The notes: generated from the letters alone by a model not told the origin. 64,000 nt of DNA from Agathobacter sp. (GCA_017623935.1 JAGAOC010000039.1:21136-85135), one strand, 5' to 3'. Positions 54,223 to 63,860 are shown, numbered from the stretch's first letter. Made by a program: numbers and translations.

Positions 54223-55527
54223 ATGGCTGATTCAGTAAGTGTCAGAGAACTGGCATTAGAAATATTAATAGAAGTAAATGAACATGGACAGTATTCCCAT
54301 CTGATGCTTCGGGATGTACTGGACAAATACCAGTATTTGGAAAAGACAGAGAGAGCTTTTCTTACCAGACTGGTAGAGGGAACTTTAGAGCGGCAGATTG
54401 AGATGGACTATATCCTGGATTCTTTTTCCAAGGTAAAAGTTCGGAAAATGAAGCCGCTGATCCGAAACCTGTTACGCATGAGCGTATATCAGCTAAAATA
54501 TATGGATAAGGTACCGGATTCTGCGGTATGCAATGAAGCGGTCAAACTGGCAGGAAAACGAGGATTCCGCCAATTGTCCGGTTTTGTAAATGGAGTTCTT
54601 CGGAACATTGCAAGACAGAAAGATCATATTTCTTATCCAAAAGAGAAAACAGAAAATTACAGTGTCCGCTATTCTATTCCAAAATGGATGGTAGAAATGT
54701 GGATGGAGGACTACGGAGAAGAGAAGACAAAAGTCATTTTGGAAGGATTTTTCAAAGAAAAATCCCTTTGGATCCGTACCAATCTGACAGCGGTCTCTCC
54801 GGATGAGTTATATAGAGAACTTGTGGCGGAAGGGATCACTGTAGAAAGGTCTAAGACTTTAGATTATGCCTTTGCTATTTCCGGGTTTGATCATTTATCA
54901 GGACTTTTAAGTTTTCAAAAAGGGCTTTTTTATGTGCAGGACATCAGTTCTATGATGGTGGCGGAAACTGCTGCACCAAAAGAAGGAGACTATGTCATTG
55001 ACGTCTGTGCTGCACCGGGAGGAAAGAGTACTCACATTGCAGAAAAATTAAAAGGCACCGGCATGGTAGAAGCCAGAGATCTGACAGAATATAAAGTGTC
55101 TTTGATCGAAGAGAATATTGAACGTCATAGACTTAAAAATATGAAAGCGGTGTGTATGGATGCCACAGTAGTGGATGAAGCTTCTGTGGGAAAAGCAGAT
55201 ATCTTAGTCTGCGATCTGCCTTGTTCCGGGCTTGGAGTCATGGGCAAGAAAACAGACATCCGTTACAAGATGACCCCGGAGAAGCAAAAAGATCTGGTGG
55301 AATTGCAGAGAGAGATCCTTTCTGCTGTGGAAGGATATTTAAAGGACGGAGGAACCTTAGTTTACAGTACCTGTACTATTCACAAACAGGAGAATGAGGA
55401 AAATGTGAAATGGTTCCTGGAGAAATACCCTCAGTATTCTCTAGTCTCTATGGAGCAGATGCTGCCAGGAGAAACCTCTGCAGATGGATTTTTTATTGCG
55501 AGACTTTTGAAAAATAAGGAGTGTTAA
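54223..55527 (+). CDS. rsmB: 16S rRNA (cytosine(967)-C5)-methyltransferase
   Basis: A 434-residue enzyme: N-terminal NusB-like RNA-binding domain (about residues 1-140), then the RsmB methyltransferase. The SAM loop is DVCAAPGGKSTHIAEKL. The catalytic cysteine lies in CDLPCSGLGVMGKK, and YSTCTIHKQENEENV follows. I chose the ATG at 54223 (MADSVSVRELA) after GAGATGAGG; a GTG at 54205 overlaps GGAGGG. Its TAA overlaps the rlmN ATG (TAATG). Confidence 0.95.
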   Translation: MADSVSVRELALEILIEVNEHGQYSHLMLRDVLDKYQYLEKTERAFLTRLVEGTLERQIEMDYILDSFSKVKVRKMKPLIRNLLRMSVYQLKYMDKVPDSAVCNEAVKLAGKRGFRQLSGFVNGVLRNIARQKDHISYPKEKTENYSVRYSIPKWMVEMWMEDYGEEKTKVILEGFFKEKSLWIRTNLTAVSPDELYRELVAEGITVERSKTLDYAFAISGFDHLSGLLSFQKGLFYVQDISSMMVAETAAPKEGDYVIDVCAAPGGKSTHIAEKLKGTGMVEARDLTEYKVSLIEENIERHRLKNMKAVCMDATVVDEASVGKADILVCDLPCSGLGVMGKKTDIRYKMTPEKQKDLVELQREILSAVEGYLKDGGTLVYSTCTIHKQENEENVKWFLEKYPQYSLVSMEQMLPGETSADGFFIARLLKNKEC

Positions 55528-56567
55528 TGCTGGATAAAACAGATATTAAATCTTTGAATTATAAAGAACTGCAGGAATTTGTTGCAGAACTGGGAGAGAA
55601 ACCTTTTCGGGCGAAGCAGATCTATGAATGGATCCATGTGAAGCAGGTGGAAAGTTTTTCGGAAATGACGAATCTTTCCAAAGCCTTTCAGCAGAAATTG
55701 GATGAAAAATGCCATTTGACTGTTTTGACCAAGGAGGCAGTGCAGATCTCCAAGATCGATGGCACCAGAAAATACCTCTTTGTATTAGAAGACGGTAATG
55801 TCATCGAAAGTGTGTTAATGAAATATAAGCATGGAAATTCTGTTTGTATTTCTTCTCAGGTAGGATGTCGAATGGGATGTAGGTTCTGTGCTTCGACTTT
55901 AGACGGACTGGTAAGAGGACTGACTCCGGCAGAAATGATCGATCAGATCTATCGGATCGGTAAAGATATCGGAGAGCGGATCTCTAATGTAGTAGTCATG
56001 GGCACAGGAGAGCCTATGGATAATTTTGACAATCTCCTTCGATTTATCGAACTTCTGACAGATGAACATGGTTTAAATATCAGTCAGCGAAATCTTACGG
56101 TCTCTACCTGCGGGATTGTTCCGAAGATCAGAGAACTGGCAGATAAGAAATTAGCCATTACCCTGGCACTTTCTCTTCATGCCTCCAGTCAGGCAAAGAG
56201 ACTGGAACTTATGCCAGTGGCGAATAAATACGAAATACATGAAGTCCTTGATGCCTGTCGGTACTATTTTGACCAGACAGGACGAAGAGTGACTTTTGAA
56301 TATAGTTTGGTGGGAGGCGTCAATGATACAGATGAGGACGCCAGAGCCCTAACCCAGTTGATCGGGGATATGAATTGCCATGTCAATCTGATCCCTGTGA
56401 ATCCTATCAAAGAGAGGGATTATGTGCAGTCAAACGCTTCCGTTATAGCGGCATTTAAAAATAAACTTGAAAAAAACGGAATTAATGTTACTATTAGAAG
56501 AGAAATGGGCCGCGATATTGACGGGGCCTGTGGACAGCTTCGCAAAAGATACATAGAAAGGACATAA
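55527..56567 (+). CDS. rlmN: 23S rRNA (adenine(2503)-C2)-methyltransferase, dual-specificity
   Basis: A 346-residue radical SAM enzyme that methylates A2503 of 23S rRNA and A37 of some tRNAs. The cluster motif is GCRMGCRFCAS (C-x3-C-x2-C). The GTGEPMDN and SLHAS segments and the terminal catalytic cysteine in GRDIDGACGQL are present. The ATG at 55527 follows AAGGAG and overlaps the rsmB stop, so the pair is coupled. Confidence 0.97.
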   Translation: MLDKTDIKSLNYKELQEFVAELGEKPFRAKQIYEWIHVKQVESFSEMTNLSKAFQQKLDEKCHLTVLTKEAVQISKIDGTRKYLFVLEDGNVIESVLMKYKHGNSVCISSQVGCRMGCRFCASTLDGLVRGLTPAEMIDQIYRIGKDIGERISNVVVMGTGEPMDNFDNLLRFIELLTDEHGLNISQRNLTVSTCGIVPKIRELADKKLAITLALSLHASSQAKRLELMPVANKYEIHEVLDACRYYFDQTGRRVTFEYSLVGGVNDTDEDARALTQLIGDMNCHVNLIPVNPIKERDYVQSNASVIAAFKNKLEKNGINVTIRREMGRDIDGACGQLRKRYIERT

Positions 56568-56572
56568 GACAG

Positions 56573-57316
56573 ATGAAAACCTTTTCCATGACGGATACTG
56601 GTATCTCCAGAGAAATGAATCAAGATTATTTCTTTGCCTCAGATACAGCCGTAGGAAATCTTCCAAATCTTTATATTGTTGCAGATGGCATGGGCGGTCA
56701 TAAAGCTGGCGAGTATGCGTCAAGGTACACAATAGAACGTATTGTGGCATCTGTTTCAAGAAATCCTGGAGATGAACCAGTTGCGGTATTACGTGCTGCC
56801 ATCAGCAAGGCAAATGAATTGTTGATCATGGAAGCCAGAGAAGATGAATCAAAATATGGCATGGGAACCACAGTAGTGGCTGCAACGATCATTGGAAATA
56901 AGATGATCGTGGCTAATGTGGGAGACAGCCGATTATATGTGATCGGAAAAGTAATGCGTCAGATCACCAGAGACCATTCTCTTGTAGAAGAAATGGTACG
57001 AATGGGAGGAATGGATGCAGAACAGGCAAGAGAACATCCTGACAAAAATATCATAACAAGAGCCATAGGAGCTTCCGATTCTGTTGAACCGGATTTCTTT
57101 GAGGTGGAATTAGAGAAGAATGATCAGGTTCTCATGTGCTCTGATGGATTGACCAATATGGTGGAAGATAAAGATATCGGAGAGATCATATTAGGACAGT
57201 CAAGTTTAGAATCACAAGTTATTACATTGATCAATACGGCTAATCGAAATGGAGGCCGGGATAATATAACGGTAATTATAATTAGACCATTTTCTGATGA
57301 GGTGAAAGAATGTTAA
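56573..57316 (+). CDS. prpC: PP2C-type Ser/Thr protein phosphatase
   Basis: A 247-residue PPM phosphatase of the Stp1/PrpC type. Metal-binding motifs are intact: ADGMGGHKAGEYAS, GMGTTVVAA, VGDSRLYV, SDGLTNMV and GGRDNITVI. It reverses phosphorylation by the PASTA kinase encoded next, whose gene it overlaps by seven bases. It is six bases after rlmN, within the long operon. Confidence 0.96.
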   Translation: MKTFSMTDTGISREMNQDYFFASDTAVGNLPNLYIVADGMGGHKAGEYASRYTIERIVASVSRNPGDEPVAVLRAAISKANELLIMEAREDESKYGMGTTVVAATIIGNKMIVANVGDSRLYVIGKVMRQITRDHSLVEEMVRMGGMDAEQAREHPDKNIITRAIGASDSVEPDFFEVELEKNDQVLMCSDGLTNMVEDKDIGEIILGQSSLESQVITLINTANRNGGRDNITVIIIRPFSDEVKEC

Positions 57317-59415
57317 CAGTTGGAATGTATTTAGCAGATCGCTATGAAATAGTAGGTAAAATAGGTGCAGGCGGAATGTCTGATGTATATAAAGCAAAGG
57401 ATCATGTATTAAGTCGCTTTGTTGCAATTAAAGTTTTAAAACAGGAATTTTCAGATGATCGGAATTTTGTGACTAAATTCCGTACAGAGGCTCAGTCTGC
57501 AGCAGGATTAGAGCATCCAAATATCGTCAATATTTATGATGTTGGAAGCGAAGAAGGTCTTCATTACATCGTTATGGAGCATGTAGAGGGAATCACTCTT
57601 AAGACCTATATTGAGAAAAAGGGACAGTTGACTTTCAAAGAAGCTATCAGTATTGCTATTCAGGTGGCAAGAGGAATCGAAGCTGCCCATAACAAACACT
57701 TGATACATAGAGATATTAAGCCACAGAATATTATTATCTCTACAGAAGGTAAAGTAAAAGTAACCGATTTTGGTATTGCAAGAGCAGCTTCTTCTAATAC
57801 TATCAGTTCTGATGTAATGGGATCTGTACACTATGCATCTCCAGAACAGGCAAGAAATGGTTTTGTAGATGGAAGAAGTGACATTTATTCCTTAGGTATC
57901 GTAATGTATGAAATGGTAACCGGACGTGTGCCATTTGATGGAGATACCACGGTGGCAGTTGCGATCCAGCATCTGCAGGAAGAAATGGAGAATCCAAGCA
58001 TCTATGCAACAGAATTACCTGTCAGCATGGAGAAGATCATTTTAAAATGTACCCAGAAGAATCCTGATCGCCGATATCAGACCATCGCAGATCTGTTGAA
58101 TGATCTGAGAAAAGCCCTGATCTCACCGGACGAGGATTTCGTGGTGATCGCTCCATTAGTAAATAATGGTAAGACTAAGGTGATCAGCCAGGATGAATTA
58201 GAGCAGATCAAAGAAAAACGAGCAGTTGCAGCTGCACCGGTACCGGAAATGGAAGTACAGGAAGCAGAAGCGAGTGTAGAAGAAGATGAGAAGGGAGAAG
58301 AAGAGTCCTTCAATCCGAGATTAGATAAAGCTATGACGATCATGAGTATTGTTGCCCTGATCATCATTATCATCTTTATTGTTTATCTGGTAGGAAGTAT
58401 CAAGGGATTATTTACCTCCGGAAAAGGCACTCAGGGTTCAGAAAGTGAGTCTGTAGTAGAAAGTATCATTGATTCTGAATCTGAATCAGATTCTGTATCT
58501 GAGACAGATGAAGAAAGCGAAGAGGCAGAGCCAGTTGCAATGATCCAGATCACTGGCATGGATAAAGATGAAGCAGAAAAGGATTTAAAAGAACTTGGCC
58601 TGAAGATGGAGATCGTAGAAGAGAGAGAATCTTCTAAGGATCCGGGAACTATCTTAGAGCAGAGTGTGAAAAAAGGAACCATGGTAGATCCAGGTAGTGT
58701 GGTAGAAGTTGTGGTGGCAAAAGCAGAAGTGACAGAAACGGTTTCTGTTCCGAAATTGGCCGATCTGACAGAGGCAGCTGCTATTGCAAAACTGGACGCT
58801 TTAGGTTTGGATTACAAAAAAGAATATGTATATAATGCAGATATCCCAGCGGGAAATGTTATCTCTCAGGATATTGCAGAAGGAACTTCTGTAGAGAAAG
58901 GTACTACCATCAAAATGGTGATCAGCCAGGGGGCAGAAGCAATTAAGGTTCCAGGCGTTGTGGGAGATGAATCTGCTAGTGCTCAGACAAAATTAGAGAA
59001 TGCAGGACTGGTAGTTACAGTTGAAGAAGCCTTCGATGCTCAGGTGGAAGAAGGCAAAGTTATCAGTCAGTCTGTTGATGCAGATAAGACTGTTCCAAAG
59101 GGAACAGCGATTACCATCGTGGTAAGTAAGGGCGAAGAAGTTGTATATTACAACTGTAGTTTTGGACTGACTATTCCGGAAGAAGTGGTTCAGGCAGATA
59201 TTATTTTAGAAGATAGTGCTGGAAGTGAGATCTCTAGCTGGAAGAAAGTTGATGTTTCAGCCGGATATACGATCTCTAAGAATAGTATCAAAGGAATCTC
59301 CAGCGGTAAGATCAGGGTTACTTGGTATAAATCCGTAACTGCAGAAGACGGTACTATCACATTGGAAGAGTCCGGAAGCGATACCTTTGATGTAGAATTT
59401 ACAAAGCAGGACTAA
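57310..59415 (+). CDS. prkC: PASTA-domain Ser/Thr protein kinase (PrkC/Stk1)
   Basis: A 701-residue membrane kinase. The cytoplasmic domain (residues 1-275) has the glycine loop GKIGAGGMSDVYKA, catalytic HRDIKPQN and DFGIA. One membrane helix lies at about 342-363. Outside are three PASTA repeats (about 410-475, 476-544, 545-613), which bind muropeptide or lipid II in this family. A final beta-rich domain (about 614-701) lies outside the cell and has no name that I know. Phosphatase and RsgA genes flank it, a pairing known for stationary-phase translation control. Confidence 0.96.
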   Translation: MLTVGMYLADRYEIVGKIGAGGMSDVYKAKDHVLSRFVAIKVLKQEFSDDRNFVTKFRTEAQSAAGLEHPNIVNIYDVGSEEGLHYIVMEHVEGITLKTYIEKKGQLTFKEAISIAIQVARGIEAAHNKHLIHRDIKPQNIIISTEGKVKVTDFGIARAASSNTISSDVMGSVHYASPEQARNGFVDGRSDIYSLGIVMYEMVTGRVPFDGDTTVAVAIQHLQEEMENPSIYATELPVSMEKIILKCTQKNPDRRYQTIADLLNDLRKALISPDEDFVVIAPLVNNGKTKVISQDELEQIKEKRAVAAAPVPEMEVQEAEASVEEDEKGEEESFNPRLDKAMTIMSIVALIIIIIFIVYLVGSIKGLFTSGKGTQGSESESVVESIIDSESESDSVSETDEESEEAEPVAMIQITGMDKDEAEKDLKELGLKMEIVEERESSKDPGTILEQSVKKGTMVDPGSVVEVVVAKAEVTETVSVPKLADLTEAAAIAKLDALGLDYKKEYVYNADIPAGNVISQDIAEGTSVEKGTTIKMVISQGAEAIKVPGVVGDESASAQTKLENAGLVVTVEEAFDAQVEEGKVISQSVDADKTVPKGTAITIVVSKGEEVVYYNCSFGLTIPEEVVQADIILEDSAGSEISSWKKVDVSAGYTISKNSIKGISSGKIRVTWYKSVTAEDGTITLEESGSDTFDVEFTKQD

Positions 59416-59424
59416 TAGGGATTT

Positions 59425-60303
59425 ATGCAGGGAAAGATCGTAAAAGGAATTGCCGGCTTCTACTATGTGTATGTAGAAGGAGCCGGTATCTATGAATGTA
59501 AAGCAAAAGGAGCACTGCGTAATCAGCGGTTAAAGCCTCTGGTAGGAGACATGGCAGAAATATCCATTTTGGATGAAGAAAAGAAACTGGGAAATGTGGA
59601 CAAGATCCTTCCAAGAACGAATGAATTGATCCGTCCGGCGGTGGCAAATATCGATATGGCATTAGTGATCTTTGCTGCCCAGAAGCCTCAGCCGAATTTC
59701 AACCTGTTAGATCGTTTTTTATGTATGATGGAATTTCAGCATGTGCCTGTGACCATCTGTTTTAACAAATTGGATCTGATCTCAGAAGAAGAGCAGGAAG
59801 AGTTAAGAAAGATCTATGAACCTGCAGGCTATCCGGTCATTTTTACCAGTGCTATGGAACAGTATCAAATACCGGAATTAAAAGCACTTTTAGCAGGAAA
59901 GACCACTGCGGTGGCAGGACCTTCCGGAGTGGGCAAATCCTCTCTGATCAATGCCCTTCAGGATAATATCCGGATGGAGACAGGACAGATCAGTACGAAG
60001 ATAGAGCGAGGAAAGCACACCACCAGACATTCTGAATTGATTCCGATTTCAGAACATACCTTTATTATGGATACTCCGGGGTTTAGTTCTATGGATGTCC
60101 CAGGTTTTGAAAAGGAAGATTTATGGACTTGCTATCCGGAATTTGTGGAGTATGAGCCTTTCTGTCGTTTTCAAGGTTGCAGTCATATTCATGAACCGGA
60201 TTGTGGAGTGAAAAATGCTTTAGAGGCAGGGAAGATCTCTAAGATCCGCTATGAGAATTATGTTCTTTTATATGAGGAACTGAAGTATATCCGAAAATAT
60301 TAG
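59425..60303 (+). CDS. rsgA: Ribosome small-subunit-dependent GTPase A
   Basis: A 292-residue circularly permuted GTPase that matures the 30S subunit. Motifs in permuted order: NKLD (G4) in the middle, then G1 GPSGVGKSSLIN, DTPGF (G3), and a C-terminal zinc site CRFQGCSHIHEPDC. An OB-fold forms the N-terminus. RsgA/CpgA is a known substrate of PrkC, encoded directly upstream. Confidence 0.96.
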   Translation: MQGKIVKGIAGFYYVYVEGAGIYECKAKGALRNQRLKPLVGDMAEISILDEEKKLGNVDKILPRTNELIRPAVANIDMALVIFAAQKPQPNFNLLDRFLCMMEFQHVPVTICFNKLDLISEEEQEELRKIYEPAGYPVIFTSAMEQYQIPELKALLAGKTTAVAGPSGVGKSSLINALQDNIRMETGQISTKIERGKHTTRHSELIPISEHTFIMDTPGFSSMDVPGFEKEDLWTCYPEFVEYEPFCRFQGCSHIHEPDCGVKNALEAGKISKIRYENYVLLYEELKYIRKY

Positions 60304-60312
60304 GAGGACGTT

Positions 60313-60966
60313 ATGAATTGTCTTTCACCGTCAATTTTATCGGCTGATTTTTCCATTTTGGGAGAACAGCTTGCGTTGTTAGATGAAGCAGGCGCACAGT
60401 ATGTGCATATTGATGTTATGGATGGTAGTTTTGTACCTAGTATTTCTTTTGGAATGCCGGTCATTAAGACTATTCGAAAATGTACAGATCGAATGTTTGA
60501 TGTGCATTTGATGATAGATGAACCAATCCGTTATATTGAAGATTTTGCAGAAGCAGGAGCAGATATCATTACGGTTCATGCAGAAAGCTGTAAGCATTTA
60601 GACCGTACCATTGAGGCAATCAAGGAGAAGGGAATCTTAGCAGGGGTTGCCCTTAATCCAGCCACTTCATTATCGGCTATCGAATACGTGTTACCGAAGG
60701 TGGACATGGTGTTGATCATGACGGTAAATCCGGGCTTTGGTGGACAGAAATTAATTCCTTACACCGTAGATAAAGTGGCTCAGTTAAAGAAGATGATCAA
60801 GCAGACCGGATGCAAGGTGGACATTGAAGTAGATGGTGGTATCAATCTGGAGAATGTGGAGACCTTAATGGATGCAGGAGCTAACATTATCGTGGCTGGA
60901 AGTGCCGTGTTTAACGGTGAGATAGAAGAGAATGTAAAACGTTTTTTAAATATTTTAAATGCATAG
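60313..60966 (+). CDS. rpe: Ribulose-phosphate 3-epimerase
   Basis: A 217-residue TIM-barrel enzyme interconverting ribulose-5-P and xylulose-5-P. Conserved segments are all present: LSADFS, HIDVMDGSFVPSISFG, HLMIDEP, MTVNPGFGGQ, EVDGGIN. The site TAGGAGGAC precedes the ATG. It is nine bases after rsgA and ten before thiN. Confidence 0.97.
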   Translation: MNCLSPSILSADFSILGEQLALLDEAGAQYVHIDVMDGSFVPSISFGMPVIKTIRKCTDRMFDVHLMIDEPIRYIEDFAEAGADIITVHAESCKHLDRTIEAIKEKGILAGVALNPATSLSAIEYVLPKVDMVLIMTVNPGFGGQKLIPYTVDKVAQLKKMIKQTGCKVDIEVDGGINLENVETLMDAGANIIVAGSAVFNGEIEENVKRFLNILNA

Positions 60967-60975
60967 AGGGATAAG

Positions 60976-61623
60976 ATGAAAGCATTAATAGTAGCTGGGG
61001 GCAAAACAGACGAAAACTTTGCCAGAGAAATGATCCTACAGGGAGGTTACGAATTTATCGTAGCTGTTGATTCCGGACTGAACTTTTTTTATCAGGCAGG
61101 GATCGAGCCGGATATCGTCGTGGGAGATTTTGATTCCGTAGGTGCGGATGTGTTAGACTTTTATCGGGATCACGAACACGTAGAGATCTGTATGTTAAAT
61201 CCGGAGAAGGACGATACAGACACCGAGTTTTCTATTAGAGAAGCCATCAGAAGAGGGGCTAATAAGATTACTCTTATGGGAGGCACAGGAACACGTATTG
61301 ACCATCTCTTAGGTAATGTAAGTCTCTTGGGTATTGGGCTGGAAGAGAATGTCAGCATTGAGCTGGTAGACCCATATAACCGGATTCGCATGGTGGATCA
61401 GGGAATCGAGATCAGAAAGAAAGAACAGTTTGGTAACTTTTTATCTGTGATCCCTTACAGTGACACTGTAACCGGCGTAACCTTAGAAGGTGTAAAATAT
61501 CCTCTTACAAATCATACTATGGGAGGCTATAACTCTTTGGGAATCAGCAATGAGATCGTTGCAGATACAGCAAAGATCTCTTTTGAGAAGGGAATTCTGC
61601 TGGTGATCGAATCTAGAGATTAA
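60976..61623 (+). CDS. thiN: Thiamine diphosphokinase
   Basis: A 215-residue enzyme that makes thiamine diphosphate from thiamine and ATP. Motifs are VAGGKTDENFARE, VGDFDSVGAD, the acidic DDTDTEFSIREA and GGTGTRIDHLLGN. The C-terminal beta domain is complete. It is the last gene of the priA-thiN operon; the pairing rpe-thiN after rsgA is common in Clostridia. Confidence 0.95.
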   Translation: MKALIVAGGKTDENFAREMILQGGYEFIVAVDSGLNFFYQAGIEPDIVVGDFDSVGADVLDFYRDHEHVEICMLNPEKDDTDTEFSIREAIRRGANKITLMGGTGTRIDHLLGNVSLLGIGLEENVSIELVDPYNRIRMVDQGIEIRKKEQFGNFLSVIPYSDTVTGVTLEGVKYPLTNHTMGGYNSLGISNEIVADTAKISFEKGILLVIESRD

Positions 61624-61740
61624 AAGTGTATAGAATTTAAAAATTTAGGGTTATGAATTCATAGGGCTTATCCGATATAAACTATAAGGATATACCTGTA
61701 AGCAAATGGAATTGCACAATATGCACAAGGAGGTTAGAAT

Positions 61741-62382
61741 ATGAGTTTAAGTACAACTGGAGTAGTTGGCGGAATGGTAGCATACGCTACCACAAAAGCT
61801 GATACTACAAAGAAGACCAATGAAGCAGAGGATACCACTGCAAAAGAAACTACAACTAATGAAGCAGCAGAATCTGGTGTAGTTTATGAGAAATCTTCTG
61901 AAGAGACCAAGAAAGCTACCTACAGCATTAACAAGATGAGTGCAGAAGACAGAGCAGCACTTGTAGAACAGTTAAAGGCTGATCAGGAGACCAGACAGAA
62001 TCAGTTGATCGATATTGCAAAACAGATGATGCTTGGTCAGGGAAAGACTTTCTGTCAGGCCAATGATATCTGGAGTTTCCTTGCAAGTGGAGATTACACA
62101 GTAGATGAGGCTGCAAAAGCTCAGGCACAGGCAGATATCTCAGAAGACGGATACTGGGGAGTAAAACAGACATCCCAGAGACTGTTTGATTTTGCATGTG
62201 CATTAGCTGGAGATGATGTAGATAAGATGAAAGAGATGCAGGCAGCTATGGAGAAAGGCTTCAAAGAAGCAACCGGAGCTTGGGGCAAAGAACTTCCATC
62301 TATCTGTAAGGAAACATTGGATGCAGCAAACCAGAAATTTGAAGATTATTATGCTTCAAAAACTGAGACTACAGAAGAGTAG
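61741..62382 (+). CDS. Unknown helical protein (DUF5610-like C-terminus)
   Basis: A 213-residue protein with a threonine/glutamate-rich N-terminal half (about residues 18-60). The helical C-terminal domain holds the conserved-looking segment YWGVKQTSQRLFDFACALAGDD...MEKGFKEATGAWGKELPSICKETLDAANQKFEDYY. That segment resembles a domain named DUF5610 in other bacteria; the match is from memory. No signal peptide is clear, despite a short glycine-rich N-terminus. The ribosome binding site AAGGAGG is strong. It is monocistronic with its own terminator. Confidence 0.7.
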   Translation: MSLSTTGVVGGMVAYATTKADTTKKTNEAEDTTAKETTTNEAAESGVVYEKSSEETKKATYSINKMSAEDRAALVEQLKADQETRQNQLIDIAKQMMLGQGKTFCQANDIWSFLASGDYTVDEAAKAQAQADISEDGYWGVKQTSQRLFDFACALAGDDVDKMKEMQAAMEKGFKEATGAWGKELPSICKETLDAANQKFEDYYASKTETTEE

Positions 62383-62411
62383 TCCTATAAGATGAGATAA
62401 TGGCTAAGGAG

Positions 62412-62453
62412 GCGTAAGATTCAGTGAGATTACTGGATTTTACGTCTTTTTTT
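62412..62453 (+). terminator. Terminator after the 61741 gene
   Basis: CGTAAGATTCAGT pairs with ACTGGATTTTACG (two G-T pairs), followed by TCTTTTTTT. Confidence 0.85.
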
Positions 62454-62578
62454 GACATAATACTACTACAAACGAGGATGTATACTGTAAAAATATTAAA
62501 AATTGACTGGGAGTTTTTGGGACTTCTTTCGTCTATAATAACAGAAAGGGAAATATCTCTTTTAGAAAGGAGTCACTC

Positions 62579-63136
62579 ATGGATAATGGTGCAAGTAGCT
62601 ACCGCCGTTTCCTGGATGGAGATGACACAGGAATTGTTGAGATCATAAGGGATTATAAAGATGGATTGATTTTATATCTGAACGGAATCACTGGAAATAT
62701 TCATACCGCAGAAGAACTGATGGAAGATACTTTTGTAAAATTGGTAACGAAGAAACCGCGATTTTCCGGAAAATCCTCTTTCAAGACCTGGCTTTATGCC
62801 ATTGGACGGAATCGGGCAGTAGATCATATGAGACGTGAGAAAAAGATTTCTCACATCCCACTGGAAGAAAGTGAAGAACTCTTAAAAGATAAGCGGCTGT
62901 TAGAGGAAAATTACATATGGGAGACTGAAAAGATCATGGTTCATCAGGCTCTGGAAAAATTAAAACCCGAATATAGACAGATCTTATATCTTAAGTATTT
63001 TGAGGATTTTTCCAATGAGCAGGCAGCAAAGATCATGCGAAAGAGCAAACATCAGATAGAGAATCTTGTCTATCGGGCAAGGCTGTCCCTAAAAGCAGAA
63101 TTAGAAAAGGAGGGATTCGTCTATGAAAAATTATGA
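62579..63136 (+). CDS. ECF-type RNA polymerase sigma factor
   Basis: A 185-residue sigma-70 factor with region 2 (AEELMEDTFVKLVTKKPRFSG...FKTWLYAIGRNRAVDHMRR) and region 4 (LKPEYRQILYLKYFEDFSNEQAAKIMRKSKHQIENLVYRARLSL). Regions 1 and 3 are missing, as usual for ECF factors. The site GAAAGGAG precedes the ATG. It overlaps the next gene, a membrane-anchored protein that is its likely anti-sigma factor, by 14 bases. Candidate promoter elements lie upstream (TTGACT at 62503, TATAAT at 62534) but with too long a spacer for sigma-A. Confidence 0.93.
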   Translation: MDNGASSYRRFLDGDDTGIVEIIRDYKDGLILYLNGITGNIHTAEELMEDTFVKLVTKKPRFSGKSSFKTWLYAIGRNRAVDHMRREKKISHIPLEESEELLKDKRLLEENYIWETEKIMVHQALEKLKPEYRQILYLKYFEDFSNEQAAKIMRKSKHQIENLVYRARLSLKAELEKEGFVYEKL

Positions 63137-63860
63137 AGAAGTTGCGCAGGATGTTTTTCGCAGAAGAGATGAGTATGATCGGATCATGACAAAGCGTAAA
63201 AAAGCAGTGAAAAAAGCAATCGTAACATTTTCTTGTTTTTGTGTGGTGGCTGTAGGTGGAATTGCGGCATGGCAGAATGGGCTTTTGTCTTATGATGGCA
63301 CAAAAATGGAAAGTGCTCCGGCTGGAAATAGCGATTCCTTAGAAGGTAGTCTGCTGATGGGAAGCGAAGATTACATTATTGTTAATGAGCTAGAATCAGT
63401 TATAGATGAAGATAGTAAGGTAGCGAGCGAAGTACAGGATCAAGATTTTGTAGAAATGACAAGGGAAGAGTTAATTGCTTACTTTGGGATCAATGTATTT
63501 CCGGAGGTGCCTTTGGATGTGGTAGAACATGGTTCCCGATATGGAGTTTATAAGATGGAGCAGGGAACCGGTGAGATCTACTGGGATTGCCAGAGGATCT
63601 GTTACGATAATGAGGATCGATCCAGATCAATAGACATGGAATTTAGAAAAGGGGATATCCCGTTAACGGATATGATCTTTTATTATAGTACGGAGGAAAA
63701 GTCCCTTATCAATGGAACAGAAGTAATGATCGGCCAATATGGTGATAGTTCTTTTGAAGTGGAAATGATCTATAACAATGTTGGTTTTAGAATTCATTTT
63801 CGTGGGTTATCCCAGGAGGAAGTCATAGCTGTTATCGATTCTATTTTACAGGAAGCATAG
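63123..63860 (+). CDS. Membrane-anchored protein, probable anti-sigma partner (DUF4367-like)
   Basis: A 245-residue protein: a cytoplasmic basic N-terminus (residues 1-35), one membrane helix (about 36-55, IVTFSCFCVVAVGGIAAW), an acidic linker, and an outer domain from about residue 115. The end of that domain (SLINGTEVMIGQ...NNVGFRIHFRGLSQEEVIAVIDSIL) looks like DUF4367. Such proteins often hold an ECF sigma factor at the membrane until a signal arrives. Overlap with the sigma gene supports this; sequestration itself is inferred. Confidence 0.75.
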   Translation: MKNYEEVAQDVFRRRDEYDRIMTKRKKAVKKAIVTFSCFCVVAVGGIAAWQNGLLSYDGTKMESAPAGNSDSLEGSLLMGSEDYIIVNELESVIDEDSKVASEVQDQDFVEMTREELIAYFGINVFPEVPLDVVEHGSRYGVYKMEQGTGEIYWDCQRICYDNEDRSRSIDMEFRKGDIPLTDMIFYYSTEEKSLINGTEVMIGQYGDSSFEVEMIYNNVGFRIHFRGLSQEEVIAVIDSILQEA

